A stretch of 34,258 bases of DNA from Deltaproteobacteria bacterium (GCA_016936575.1 JAFGXQ010000234.1:1-34258), one strand, 5' to 3'; positions 16,027-24,078 are shown, numbered from the stretch's first letter. Notes: generated by a model not told the origin, from the sequence alone. Program-made: numbers and translations.

Positions 16027-18006
16027 CTATTTTTTCAGGTTTCCCTTCCAGGTGTTGTGTCTGCCGAACCGGGGTTCAATCTGGAACCCGCCGTAGAACC
16101 CGGGGGACATTTCATAATGATAGTTGTCAAACTGCCCGGATGCGAACGGCGGCAATACCGCGACGGTCTTTCGGGTTTCAGAGATGAGTGTATTGATAAG
16201 CGGGCCCGCGAACAGCGACAGGGTTCCATACAGCCGAACACCGAATGTGAGTTTGGTTTTAATGAGCACGTCCAGTGCATCTAAATCATGCCGGTCCCCA
16301 AACAGCCCGTTAAATGTGGTATCCAATTCTATCCACAACGGGAGACGCGGCGCTTCAAAATGACCGCCGAACCCCCATCCCATGGAAAACCAGTTTTCGT
16401 CTGAGTAGGCACGGGTGCCGAGCGTGAACTGACTGAAGGTGTATCTTCCCCCCATTTTGAACCCCACATTGTACAGCGCGGTATCACTCCCCCAGGCCGA
16501 CACCGCCAGAATGCCGTCGGGCATGTAATTGATGAACCCGAATTGGGGAGCGTTGCTTTCTTCGCCGGCCGCGTTGAACATTCCAAGCTGCGCCCCTTTA
16601 ATATACGTGCCGCCCAGATTGACAAATCCCACCTGCGCGCCTTTGATGTCGCCGGTGGCGATGTTGACCATCCCGTGCTGCATACCGCTTAAATGGCGGG
16701 TTCGATTCATCAGAATCGCCGCCTGTACGCCGTGCACGCTGTAGTCCCGCTGGTTGCGGATGACGCCCACTTCAATTCCTCTCAGCGAATATCCCGCGCC
16801 GATAACATTAGCCGCTAAACGGTTTTCCACTTTTCCGTCCGGGTTGGTTGTCACATTGGGGAAAACCGTGGCGGCATAGGTGCGGTACGTTATTTCGCCA
16901 TTGCCGCCCCGCTTTCGCGTGCGTTCTTTGGTCACGGTGGTCAACTGCGCGCTCTGCACCATCGTGTCGCTTCCCGCGTTCACCCGCACATACCCTTTGC
17001 GTACGCTTTCTTCTGAATCCACAGTAACTTCATATCGGCCGGCGGGTACCGCAACGGATACTTTCCGGTCTGCGGTCTTGTTGATTTCGGCCACCAGACG
17101 ACCTTTGACGTCGCGAACAAAAATGCGGCCGCTCATCGATTCGGGAATCACCAGCATCGAATCAGTGCTGCGCAGATCGGTGAGTACCAGGTCTCCGGCG
17201 CCCGCCAGCTGGAAATCGTAGTTGGGATGCTGTGCCCCGCCCCGGGAGGACTCCGTGCGATAAAGCGTTTCATCGAAGGCATAGGCATATGATTCGTTGA
17301 GGGTTACCCGGCCGTCTCGATTGGTGTCCGCCGCACCGCGAAGGCCCGAAATCAGGTAATGGGTGAAGAACGAGCCGCCGATGCGTTCCGATTCCTGGGC
17401 ATTCTCGTCGGCGGAACTGGAGGTGAGCAGGGCGTATCCTTCCACCTCGGTGGAGGTGTCCACCAGAAACGGTGCGGTTCGTCGACCGCCCTTGATGCGA
17501 ACGAACGCGCCGGATGCACACGAATCGAGAATACCGATTTTCACTTTGGCCGGCAGTTGGTCGAGCTGTTTTTTCAATTCCTTAAAGGAGAGAATGTCGT
17601 TTCCCAGCAGCAGCCCCCGTTCGTCGGAATGACCGGAATAATAAAACACCATCTCCAGGCTGACCGCGCGGTCGGCGGCGTTCTGCAGCCGGCGTCGGAT
17701 TTCATCAAAACCGGCGAGCAGCTCTTTTTTGCTCGACTGTGTAATCAGTATTTTGTCGGCATTCTGCACCCCGCCCAATTCTTTGAGCACTCTCGAAAAC
17801 GCTTCCGCATCGGATTTCGCATATCGCAGCAGTATCCGTTCGTCCCCACCGTCATTGGCGCCCATAATCAGAGCAAAGCGGCGTACCCGTTTGGCATCGC
17901 TGTGGGCGATAGATCCCGATAGGCACACGATGAGAACGCCGAGCAGGGCAAGACATAGTCGTCCGCTTACCCATGTACGCGCTGAGGTTTGGGATGGGGC
18001 GTTCAT
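16027..18006 (-). CDS. exported caspase-like (C14) protease with LA_2272-type surface repeats
   Basis: A 659-residue protein. Residues about 13-36 form a signal peptide. The caspase-like domain starts at RRFALIMGANDG (43-53); the catalytic dyad is visible as His126 in FYYSGHSDERG and Cys163 in GILDSCASGAF. Residues 227-238 (DTNRDGRVTLNE) look like a calcium-binding EF-hand loop. A beta-rich PEGA-like segment (about 285-350) follows, then glycine-rich repeats from about 405 (GVEVGVI, GVQAAILMN, GMQHGMVNIA, GAQVGFVNLG, GAQLGMFNAA) resembling LA_2272 surface repeats and probably a small barrel. It follows the anti-sigma-like gene by one base, so it belongs to the sigma/anti-sigma operon. It is likely exposed in the periplasm or at the outer membrane. 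Substrate unknown. Confidence 0.85.
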   Translation of the reverse strand: MNAPSQTSARTWVSGRLCLALLGVLIVCLSGSIAHSDAKRVRRFALIMGANDGGDERILLRYAKSDAEAFSRVLKELGGVQNADKILITQSSKKELLAGFDEIRRRLQNAADRAVSLEMVFYYSGHSDERGLLLGNDILSFKELKKQLDQLPAKVKIGILDSCASGAFVRIKGGRRTAPFLVDTSTEVEGYALLTSSSADENAQESERIGGSFFTHYLISGLRGAADTNRDGRVTLNESYAYAFDETLYRTESSRGGAQHPNYDFQLAGAGDLVLTDLRSTDSMLVIPESMSGRIFVRDVKGRLVAEINKTADRKVSVAVPAGRYEVTVDSEESVRKGYVRVNAGSDTMVQSAQLTTVTKERTRKRGGNGEITYRTYAATVFPNVTTNPDGKVENRLAANVIGAGYSLRGIEVGVIRNQRDYSVHGVQAAILMNRTRHLSGMQHGMVNIATGDIKGAQVGFVNLGGTYIKGAQLGMFNAAGEESNAPQFGFINYMPDGILAVSAWGSDTALYNVGFKMGGRYTFSQFTLGTRAYSDENWFSMGWGFGGHFEAPRLPLWIELDTTFNGLFGDRHDLDALDVLIKTKLTFGVRLYGTLSLFAGPLINTLISETRKTVAVLPPFASGQFDNYHYEMSPGFYGGFQIEPRFGRHNTWKGNLKK

Positions 18007-18007
18007 A

Positions 18008-18814
18008 TTACTTCTTTACCATAATATCTTTGAATTTAACGGCGCCGCTCAGTTCCGGGGTGTCGTGCGCCGCGTGTTTCATCGATTTGATTTTTTCAAT
18101 GATTTGCTGCGCGTCAATGGGTGTCTCGGATTCTGTCCATACAATGAAGAACCGTTCAAAGTCGGGGGCATCGTCCAACTCGTAGCCGTACGGCAGCGAT
18201 ATGCTTTTCAACTCGGTTACACGGGTAGTTGCGGCGGGACGCTCCGGGTAGTGCAATGTGACCGCGCCGTTGCCATCCACCGAACAGACCACCATGCTGC
18301 GGGCGTGATTGGTGATCATTTTCAACTGGAGCACGTCGCCCTCAGCGAGTTTGTCGCCGCTTTTTACTTCGATTTCATCAGTCTTGTTTTTTTTGAATAT
18401 GCGCAAAAAGGGATCGCCGCTTTTTATGCGGATGGAATCATCGCTGTAATTCGGGTCAACGCTTCCGACAGATGTGGTTTCTGATGGGTCCGACGGTACG
18501 GGGGACGGGGCGAGCATGAAAACGACCGCTGCTGCCGCGGCAACCGCTGAAACGGGCGCCAGTGTCCAGAAGAGTTTGAACGCGACAGATTTTTGGGGTG
18601 TTGACGCTGCATATCGTTCCCGAATCGATGCGGCCATCTGCCGCACAGGGTAGTCGTTCAGAATGTCTTGGTTGGACTGTGCGATGTCATCCAGGCGAGA
18701 CAGCCCGTCTTCTGCCTCCAGCCGCTGGCGCACGGCGGTTTCCTCGGCGGTGCTTAATTGGCCGGCGGCCAGTTTTTCGACCAGAAGGTCCGGTGTTTGT
18801 TTCGATTCGGTCAT
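18008..18814 (-). CDS. single-pass membrane protein, probable anti-sigma-like regulator
   Basis: A 268-residue protein. The first 70 residues are a helical cytoplasmic part (LLVEKLAAGQLSTAEETAVRQRLE) like anti-sigma N-termini, without a zinc-binding HxxxCxxC motif. Residues about 81-102 form one transmembrane helix, followed by a Pro/Ser linker and a C-terminal domain with GDKLAEGDVLQLKM, DGNGAVTLHYP and FFIVWTES, resembling DUF4384-type domains often found near caspase-like proteins. The ATG overlaps the sigma gene's TGA, and its own stop lies one base before the caspase gene. The order sigma, membrane regulator, effector suggests it senses an envelope signal and holds the sigma factor. The biochemical role is inferred from context. 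Confidence 0.72.
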   Translation of the reverse strand: MTESKQTPDLLVEKLAAGQLSTAEETAVRQRLEAEDGLSRLDDIAQSNQDILNDYPVRQMAASIRERYAASTPQKSVAFKLFWTLAPVSAVAAAAAVVFMLAPSPVPSDPSETTSVGSVDPNYSDDSIRIKSGDPFLRIFKKNKTDEIEVKSGDKLAEGDVLQLKMITNHARSMVVCSVDGNGAVTLHYPERPAATTRVTELKSISLPYGYELDDAPDFERFFIVWTESETPIDAQQIIEKIKSMKHAAHDTPELSGAVKFKDIMVKK

Positions 18815-19299
18815 TCCAGATTGCTCCTTTGAAGCTCTGCCAATTGCGACTTCAGCGGACGGAGGCGTTTTCGTACCCCTGACACGCTCATGCCCACTTC
18901 ATCGGCCACTTCCTGCAGCGTCATGCGGTCCAGCAGATGCAGAACCGCTATGGTGCGCGTGGATTCCCGATGTTTGGCGAACAGTTTGTTCATCAGGTTG
19001 GCGGCGATGAATCGCTCTTCGGGAACTTCCGCACACGCAATTTTTTGCAGCAAATCCGTATCGGCGTCTTCGTGTTTTCGCCCGGCGGATCGCAGTTTGT
19101 TCAGGCAAACGTTGGTGGCCATGCGGTAAAGCAGACTACTGGGCGCCTCATCGTCCAGCCGGTCGGCATATCGAAGCAACTGCACAAAGGTGTCTTGCAT
19201 GGCGTCCACAGCGGCCTCTTCATCTTTCAACAGATGACGGCAGCGCCTGAGCACCATCGGTCCAAATTGTGTGTAGTAGCCTTCTACATCCACAGCCAC
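18811..19299 (-). CDS. ECF-type RNA polymerase sigma factor
   Basis: A 162-residue sigma factor. Region 2 covers roughly residues 8-70 (YYTQFGPMVLRRCRHLL, DEEAAVDAMQDTFVQLLRY, LLYRMATNVCLNKLRS), and region 4 (about 105-155) has the helix-turn-helix TLQEVADEVGMSVSGVRKRL. The start chosen is GTG at 19299 because GGAGGG lies eight bases upstream; the open frame continues upstream without a ribosome site. It is the first gene of a minus-strand operon with the anti-sigma-like and caspase-like genes, overlapping the former by four bases. ECF factors usually recognise their own promoter, so the 253-base divergent region to 19553 is where its target site would lie; I could not pick it out with confidence. 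Confidence 0.88.
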   Translation of the reverse strand: MAVDVEGYYTQFGPMVLRRCRHLLKDEEAAVDAMQDTFVQLLRYADRLDDEAPSSLLYRMATNVCLNKLRSAGRKHEDADTDLLQKIACAEVPEERFIAANLMNKLFAKHRESTRTIAVLHLLDRMTLQEVADEVGMSVSGVRKRLRPLKSQLAELQRSNLE

Positions 19300-19395
19300 T
19301 GTTCGTTCCCTCCTGCTTGTTGGAACACCGGAATCGGCCCAAAGTGTTACCATAATTTGCTTTCAAGGCTGAGGGAATTTATTGCAAAATCGAAA

Positions 19396-19467
19396 TGAAA
19401 TGATTCTTTTTGAACAATATGGTGAGCAAAAATAAACATTTGCAATTATTAAAAATAAATCATTTCA
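19396..19467. repeat. 10-bp inverted repeat in the divergent sigma/receiver intergenic region
   Basis: TGAAATGATT (19396-19405) is the exact reverse complement of AATCATTTCA (19458-19467), with 52 bases between. The arms lie about 60-135 bases upstream of the predicted start from the sigma-54 promoter, the usual distance for enhancer-binding-protein sites. A second pair, ATTGCAAA (19381-19388) and TTTGCAAT (19439-19446), lies among them. The region is AT-rich, so chance is possible. Confidence 0.35.
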
Positions 19468-19503
19468 ACAGGTTGCTGACAATAGTAAAAATTTAGACAT
19501 ATG

Positions 19504-19517
19504 GGCACGCCGGTTGC
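19504..19517 (+). promoter_or_regulatory. sigma-54 (-24/-12) promoter
   Basis: GGCACG, four bases, then TTGC followed by A: this matches the sigma-54 consensus TGGCACG-N4-TTGCW at all but one position (G instead of T before GG). The invariant GG (19504-19505) and GC (19516-19517) are separated by the required ten bases. Transcription should start near 19529, leaving a 24-base leader with AAGGGGAG before the ATG at 19553. A sigma-54 promoter needs an enhancer-binding activator, which is not encoded in this window. Confidence 0.8.
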
Positions 19518-19552
19518 ATTAGTCGGAACGGCTTTTTTGAAGGGGAGAAAAA

Positions 19553-20008
19553 ATGACTTCATATCGGCAACTCGAACCATTTGTTTTAATCGTTGAAAGT
19601 GAAATCACTGAGCTTGAGAAATTGCATCAGGGATTTTTATTGGAAGGTTTCAATGTGGAAAGTCAGTCCCGAAGTGAGCAGGTGATTGAACGGATGAAGC
19701 ATCACCGGTTTGATGTGGTGGTGGTTGATTTGATGATGCCCGGTATTAACGGGCTGCAGTTGGCCAGAATGATACGCGAATTTCATCCTGATGTGGTGAT
19801 TGTTTTAATGTCATCATATCATTTGTCTCCGATTCAGTTGGCCAAAGCGAATGTGGGTGTAGCCGGATTTGTTCCGAAACCGTTTAAAATATCGGATTTG
19901 GCTGAATTCATTAAAAAGAAGCTGGCTGACGCCGCCACCGGTGCAGCGGCTTCGAAAACAGATAAGACCGGGTTGGGCGTGCCGGTCGATATTTCCAGAG
20001 CCGTCTAA
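19553..20008 (+). CDS. single-domain response regulator (receiver protein)
   Basis: A 151-residue protein. Residues about 9-125 form a receiver domain: phosphoacceptor Asp59 in VVVVDLMMPGINGLQLARM, Ser87 or Ser88 at the Thr/Ser switch position, and Lys109 in FVPKPF. The usual paired Asp of the acidic pocket is altered: IVESEIT gives Glu15-Ser16 where most have Asp-Asp, which may weaken Mg2+ binding or change phosphorylation. No output domain follows; the last 25 residues are a low-complexity Ala/Thr/Lys tail. The gene has its own sigma-54-type promoter and a strong ribosome site, and is divergent from the ECF sigma operon. No histidine kinase is nearby. It may act by protein-protein contact, as CheY-like proteins do. 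Confidence 0.85.
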   Translation: MTSYRQLEPFVLIVESEITELEKLHQGFLLEGFNVESQSRSEQVIERMKHHRFDVVVVDLMMPGINGLQLARMIREFHPDVVIVLMSSYHLSPIQLAKANVGVAGFVPKPFKISDLAEFIKKKLADAATGAAASKTDKTGLGVPVDISRAV

Positions 20009-20142
20009 CGCCCGTCTTCGTTCCGTTTCCCGCCGACATGAGTGTTATTTTCATTCTTGTCATTTACATTCTCAACGCTTGACCGAGGAACCGTCCTTGT
20101 GACAGTATGTCGCCGACAACTATCAGCCATGTGGACCGGGTT

Positions 20143-21108
20143 ATGAAAAAGAAAAATATAACAGCGATTGCGGTGGTGGCCGGTGCGGCATGCATCAGCA
20201 TCGGAACTTTAGCCGCTAAAACAGAAAGTACCGCATCCGGAAATTACGAAACCGTACTGGTGGAGAGCAAGCAGTTTCAAATTACGGTAGATGAATTTCA
20301 AACCATTGCGCGAACGCAGAGCCCAGCGGTGCAGAAAGAATTGATAGCGAGCAAAGAAGAGCGAGAAGCATTGCTCGATAAAATGATCAATGTGAATGTT
20401 CTGGCCATGGAGGCGGTCCGTCGCGGATACGATTCCAACCCCGAGGTGGTCACCGTGAAGAAGAATCGGCTCGCCACGTTGATGCATAGTCAGATTAGCG
20501 GGGAGTTTGACGCATATGCGCCCACTGAGGCGGATTTAAAGGCGTACTATGAAGAAAATATCGATAAGTACAACAAGCCGGAGAAAGTTCGCGCGCGTCA
20601 TATTCTGATAACTGACCGGAAAAAGGCGCAGGCGTTGCTGGAGCGGCTGAAACGCGATGAAGCAAGTCAGTACGAATTTCGAAAAATTGCCAAGACCGAA
20701 AGTGAAGATTTGGAAACGCGGGCCAAGGGAGGGGATTTGGCGTTCTTTACTCGCGAAGGTGCTGAAAAGACCATTGACCCGAAGGTGGTGGACGCTGCGT
20801 TTCAGATAAAAACCAACGGCGCGCTGTATCCGAAGCTGGTTGAGACGGAGCGGGGGTTTCATCTGGTGATGCGTACCGGATATCGCAAAGCCATGAATTT
20901 GTCGTTTGATGAGGCCAAGGGGCGGTTGGTGAAGTTGGTGCAGCGACAATTGCACAGGCAGAAAACAGAACAGGCCATTGCGGCGCTGCAAGAAAAATAT
21001 CATGTTCAACTGTTCGAAGAGAATCTGAAGCACGTGGTGATAGACCTGACCAAGGCGTCGAACGGTCCGGCCGCCGCGTTGCCCCAGGGGCGCCGTATGC
21101 GTCGATGA
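20143..21108 (+). CDS. parvulin-type peptidyl-prolyl isomerase (SurA/PpiC-like), exported
   Basis: A 321-residue protein from the ATG at 20143, which gives a clean signal sequence (MKKKNITAIAVVAGAACISI). An upstream ATG at 20107 is in frame but adds a polar stretch before it. An N-terminal chaperone-like helical part (KEEREALLDKMINVNVLAMEAVRRGY) is typical of SurA/PrsA proteins. The rotamase domain follows (about residues 145-250): KVRARHILI, KGGDLAFFTREGA, VVDAAFQIK and ETERGFHLVMRTGY. It should help fold outer-membrane or secreted proteins in the periplasm. The C-terminus ends in a basic QGRRMRR tail. No clear terminator separates it from the receiver gene 134 bases upstream. Confidence 0.85.
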   Translation: MKKKNITAIAVVAGAACISIGTLAAKTESTASGNYETVLVESKQFQITVDEFQTIARTQSPAVQKELIASKEEREALLDKMINVNVLAMEAVRRGYDSNPEVVTVKKNRLATLMHSQISGEFDAYAPTEADLKAYYEENIDKYNKPEKVRARHILITDRKKAQALLERLKRDEASQYEFRKIAKTESEDLETRAKGGDLAFFTREGAEKTIDPKVVDAAFQIKTNGALYPKLVETERGFHLVMRTGYRKAMNLSFDEAKGRLVKLVQRQLHRQKTEQAIAALQEKYHVQLFEENLKHVVIDLTKASNGPAAALPQGRRMRR

Positions 21109-21168
21109 ATCGGCCCATTCACTGTTTTTCGGTCGTCACTCGTGAATAATCAACCCGTGGAGAAAAAT

Positions 21169-22029
21169 ATGAATAATGTATTGGCAATTATCGGCGGCTC
21201 CGGACTGTACAGTCTTCCGGAGCTGACGGACGTGAAAAAAATTGAAGTGGACACACCCTTCGGTGCGCCGTCTTCTCCGGTGGTCGAAGGAAAAATCGGC
21301 GATACGCGTGTACTGTTTCTCGCTCGACACGGCGAGGGTCATGTGTTTCTTCCCACTGAAGTGAACTACCGGGCTAACGTATTTGCGTTGAAACAGCAGG
21401 GCGCCACCCACTTGCTGAGTATTTCAGCGGTGGGGAGTTTAAAAGAAGAAATAGTTCCCGGCGACCTCGTGGTGACTCGACAGTACATCGACCGCACCAA
21501 AGGACGGCCGTCTACTTTTTTCGGCGATGGCGTTGTGGGGCATGTGATGTTTGCCGATCCGGTGTGCCCGGAGTTGAGCGATTTGGTTTTTGCGACAGCG
21601 ACGGATTTGCAGTTTACCGTGCACGACAACGCGACGCTGGTGGTTATGGAGGGACCGGCGTTCTCAACCCGCGCGGAATCTCATCTGCATCGTTCTTTCG
21701 GCGCGGAACTGATTGGTATGACCGCGATGCCGGAGGCCAAATTGGCCAGGGAGGCCGAACTTTGTTACGGTACGCTGGCGCTGGCGACCGATTACGATTG
21801 CTGGCGGGAAGGTGAAGAAGATGTTTCAGTGGACGCGGTCGTTGCCACCATACGCAGCAATGTTGAAAAATCCAGAAAGATGGTGGTGGCGTTGGCAGCG
21901 CGCGTCGCAGCGTTGTCGCGGGGCTGTGCCTGCCCTGTGGCGCTTGACACCGCTATAATTACAGACCGAGACAAAATTCCGGAATCGACCAGAGTGAAAC
22001 TGGCGCCGATTATGGGGAGGGTATTATGA
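21169..22029 (+). CDS. mtnP: S-methyl-5'-thioadenosine phosphorylase
   Basis: A 286-residue enzyme that splits 5'-methylthioadenosine with phosphate to adenine and methylthioribose-1-phosphate, the first step of methionine salvage from polyamine synthesis. Signatures are IIGGSGLYSLPEL at the N-terminus, FLARHGEGHVFLPTEVNYRAN (phosphate and substrate region), VVMEGPAFSTRAES, MTAMPEAKLAREAEL and the MTAP-typical TDYDCWREGEEDV that separates it from purine nucleoside phosphorylase. The ATG at 21169 has GTGGAG six bases upstream; the GTG at 21142 is less likely. Its last four bases overlap the start of the PfkB-family kinase, so the two are co-translated. Confidence 0.92.
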   Translation: MNNVLAIIGGSGLYSLPELTDVKKIEVDTPFGAPSSPVVEGKIGDTRVLFLARHGEGHVFLPTEVNYRANVFALKQQGATHLLSISAVGSLKEEIVPGDLVVTRQYIDRTKGRPSTFFGDGVVGHVMFADPVCPELSDLVFATATDLQFTVHDNATLVVMEGPAFSTRAESHLHRSFGAELIGMTAMPEAKLAREAELCYGTLALATDYDCWREGEEDVSVDAVVATIRSNVEKSRKMVVALAARVAALSRGCACPVALDTAIITDRDKIPESTRVKLAPIMGRVL

Positions 22030-22937
22030 ACAGCAATTTGTTGGTCGTTGGCAGCGTGGCCTTTGACAGTCTGAAAACACGCGCAGGAAATCGAGATGAA
22101 ATTCTGGGCGGAGCGGCAACCTATATCGCCATGGCCGCCAGTCATTTTGCGAACGTTAACCTGGTCGCGGTTGTGGGAAAGGGCGATTTCGCCGATGAAC
22201 ACGTGGCGCTGCTTGAAAGCAAGGGAGTGAATTTGGAGGGACTGGAATTTGCGGAGGGCAGAACATTTCGCTGGGCCGGCGCCTATGCCGACGATTTTTC
22301 CACGCGCGAAACGCTGGATACACAGTTGGGTGTGTTTGAACATTTTGATCCCAAAATACCCGCGGCGTACCAGGGGGCTGAAATTGTTTTACTTGGCAAT
22401 ATCAATCCCGGTGTGCAGCTCAGCGTATTGGATCGGTTGAAAGAGAAGCCGTTTGTCATCACCGATACCATGAATCTTTGGATGAATATTGCGCTGGAAG
22501 ATTTGAAGAAGGTGATTGCGCGTACTGATTTGCTGGTGATAAACGACGAGGAAGCCGTTCAATTGTCCGGAGAATTGCAGATTCGCGTGGCGGCAGAAAA
22601 AATACTGGCAATGGGGCCCGGCGCGTTGATTATCAAGCGGGGGGAGCACGGCGCGTATCTGTTTACAGAGGAAACCATGTTCTTTTCTCCCGCAGTGCCG
22701 CTGAAAGAGGTGATTGACCCCACCGGTGCGGGCGACAGTTTCGCCGGTGGACTGGCGGGGTACATGGCGGGTGAGGGAAAGACAGATTCGTCTACAATTA
22801 AAAAGGGAATGATTTTCGGTACAGCGGTGGCCTCTGCGACCTGTGAGGGATTCGGGACCGAGAAAACAGCCGTCCTCACCAAAGACGAAGTTCTGAATCG
22901 CTACTACATGCTGCTGAACCTCGTCAGCACCGACTGA
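22026..22937 (+). CDS. PfkB-family carbohydrate/nucleoside kinase
   Basis: A 303-residue kinase of the ribokinase/PfkB fold. The N-terminal NLLVVGSVAFDSL and GGAATYIAMAASHF (residues 28-41) bind substrate; DPTGAGDSFAGGL (231-243) is the family signature with Asp237 as catalytic base. VINDEEAVQLSG is also typical. Length is normal. The overlap with mtnP (ATGA) suggests a substrate linked to that pathway, such as adenosine or a ribose derivative, but the specific sugar cannot be read off. There is no MtnA-like isomerase here, so the rest of methionine salvage is elsewhere or absent. Confidence 0.85.
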   Translation: MNSNLLVVGSVAFDSLKTRAGNRDEILGGAATYIAMAASHFANVNLVAVVGKGDFADEHVALLESKGVNLEGLEFAEGRTFRWAGAYADDFSTRETLDTQLGVFEHFDPKIPAAYQGAEIVLLGNINPGVQLSVLDRLKEKPFVITDTMNLWMNIALEDLKKVIARTDLLVINDEEAVQLSGELQIRVAAEKILAMGPGALIIKRGEHGAYLFTEETMFFSPAVPLKEVIDPTGAGDSFAGGLAGYMAGEGKTDSSTIKKGMIFGTAVASATCEGFGTEKTAVLTKDEVLNRYYMLLNLVSTD

Positions 22938-22975
22938 TTCTCCGGTAGATTTTTAAAAAATTGTATTTGCTTGTC

Positions 22976-22991
22976 ACCTGCTGCCGCAGGT
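22976..22991. terminator. weak stem-loop between convergent genes
   Basis: ACCTGC, TGCC loop, GCAGGT: a perfect 6-bp GC-rich stem in the 76 bases between the kinase and the convergent lipoprotein gene. There is no T-run on either strand, so intrinsic termination is uncertain. No other structure is evident in this gap. Confidence 0.3.
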
Positions 22992-23013
22992 CGAATGGGA
23001 CGAAAAGTGACGG

Positions 23014-24078
23014 CTACTGGTGCAGTCGAATCCAGTCGATGTTGCCGTTTCCGATGCCGTCGCCCATGGCGCGGATATACAGATCGTTTACTCCGGTGTA
23101 TGCGCCGTCCAGGTCAGTGGTGAATTCCTGGTAGACATCCCATCCACCGGTATTTCCGATGTTGAGCGTGCCGATAGTTGTCCCCGAGGAGCCGCCGTTG
23201 ATGCGCACTTCGAGCCATGCGCCCTCTTCACCGCTGGAGACATTTGCCGTTAATTTCGTGTGCTGGGTAATATCAATGTTGCCGAAGGCGATCCATACAC
23301 CGCCCAACATGTAGTCCACGTAAGTCTCGTCAGTGCTGACAGCGGGGAATGTTTCATTGTCGCCGGGGTCAACGGCCGGCCAACCCGAGGCGGCACTCTC
23401 GCTGTTTGAACCGATGATTCCGTCGCACGCGGGTTTGGTTACGTCGGCAAATGCGCATTCCGCTTCGATGAATAATTCTGTGTATGCATCGGTATCGGAA
23501 TCGGTGTCGGCATCCGTGTCGGTGTCTGTGTCCGTATCTGTGTCTGTGTCTGTGTCTGTGTCTGTATCTGTGTCCGTATCTGTATCTGCGTCGGTGTCGG
23601 CATCCGTATCGGTGTCTGTGTCTGTATCCGTATCGCTGTCCGCGTCGGTATCGGCATCGGTATCTGCGTCGGTATCTGCGTCGGTATCTGCGTCGGTATC
23701 TGCGTCGGTATCTGCGTCGGTATCTGCGTCGGTATCGGCGTCGGTATCGGCATCGGTATCGGCATCGGTATCGGCATCGGTGTCGCCGTCAGCGGTACCG
23801 GTGTCGCTGTCACTGTCAGTGCTTAATTCTGAACCGGTATCGGAATCGTTCGATACCGCGACGCATTGGGCGGTTCCGCTTTGGGGCGAACAGGTCAATC
23901 CCTGTATGCTGCAGTCGGTCCAGTTTACCCATTTGCCCGCACTGCATTGAATGATCATGGGGCCTTCGCACGCTGTTTCACCTTCATTGCAAAGGGTGTC
24001 GGTAGATACGTTGTCGCTGGAACAGCTCAATACAATGAAACAGCTGAGTGTTAAAAATAGTGTTAGTAAAAATCTCAT
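23014..24078 (-). CDS. Asp/Thr-repeat lipoprotein with C-terminal CBM6-like domain
   Basis: A 354-residue lipoprotein. The start is ATG 24078 with GGAGGACTT directly upstream; the signal [19 protein letters not shown] ends in a lipobox Cys. Next comes a six-Cys module ([39 protein letters not shown]) of a type common in Myxococcota surface proteins, then about 120 residues of DADT/DTDT repeats, probably an extended, calcium-binding stalk. The last 140 residues resemble a CBM6 beta-sandwich ([42 protein letters not shown]). The architecture suggests a surface-anchored sugar-binding protein carried on a long acidic stalk. There is no enzymatic domain. Confidence 0.85.
   Translation of the reverse strand: MRFLLTLFLTLSCFIVLSCSSDNVSTDTLCNEGETACEGPMIIQCSAGKWVNWTDCSIQGLTCSPQSGTAQCVAVSNDSDTGSELSTDSDSDTGTADGDTDADTDADTDADTDADTDADTDADTDADTDADTDADTDADTDADTDADSDTDTDTDTDTDADTDADTDTDTDTDTDTDTDTDTDTDTDTDADTDSDTDAYTELFIEAECAFADVTKPACDGIIGSNSESAASGWPAVDPGDNETFPAVSTDETYVDYMLGGVWIAFGNIDITQHTKLTANVSSGEEGAWLEVRINGGSSGTTIGTLNIGNTGGWDVYQEFTTDLDGAYTGVNDLYIRAMGDGIGNGNIDWIRLHQ
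23659..23778. repeat. 12-bp tandem repeat encoding the Asp/Thr stalk
   Basis: Six exact head-to-tail copies of GGTATCTGCGTC (23659-23730) are followed by four degenerate copies (GGTATCGGCRTC) to 23778. Less regular Asp/Thr-coding repeats extend over roughly 23485-23835. On the minus strand each unit encodes DADT. In-frame copy number changes would alter stalk length without breaking the frame. Confidence 0.9.

Noticed and set aside
23485..23835. CRISPR-like array of short regular repeats
   Set aside because: Units are 12 bp or less, have no unique spacers and keep the minus-strand reading frame of the lipoprotein.
23333..23950. Plus-strand open frame rich in Ser-Val repeats
   Set aside because: It is the antisense reading of the Asp/Thr repeat; the minus-strand frame has a lipoprotein signal, ribosome site and recognisable domains.
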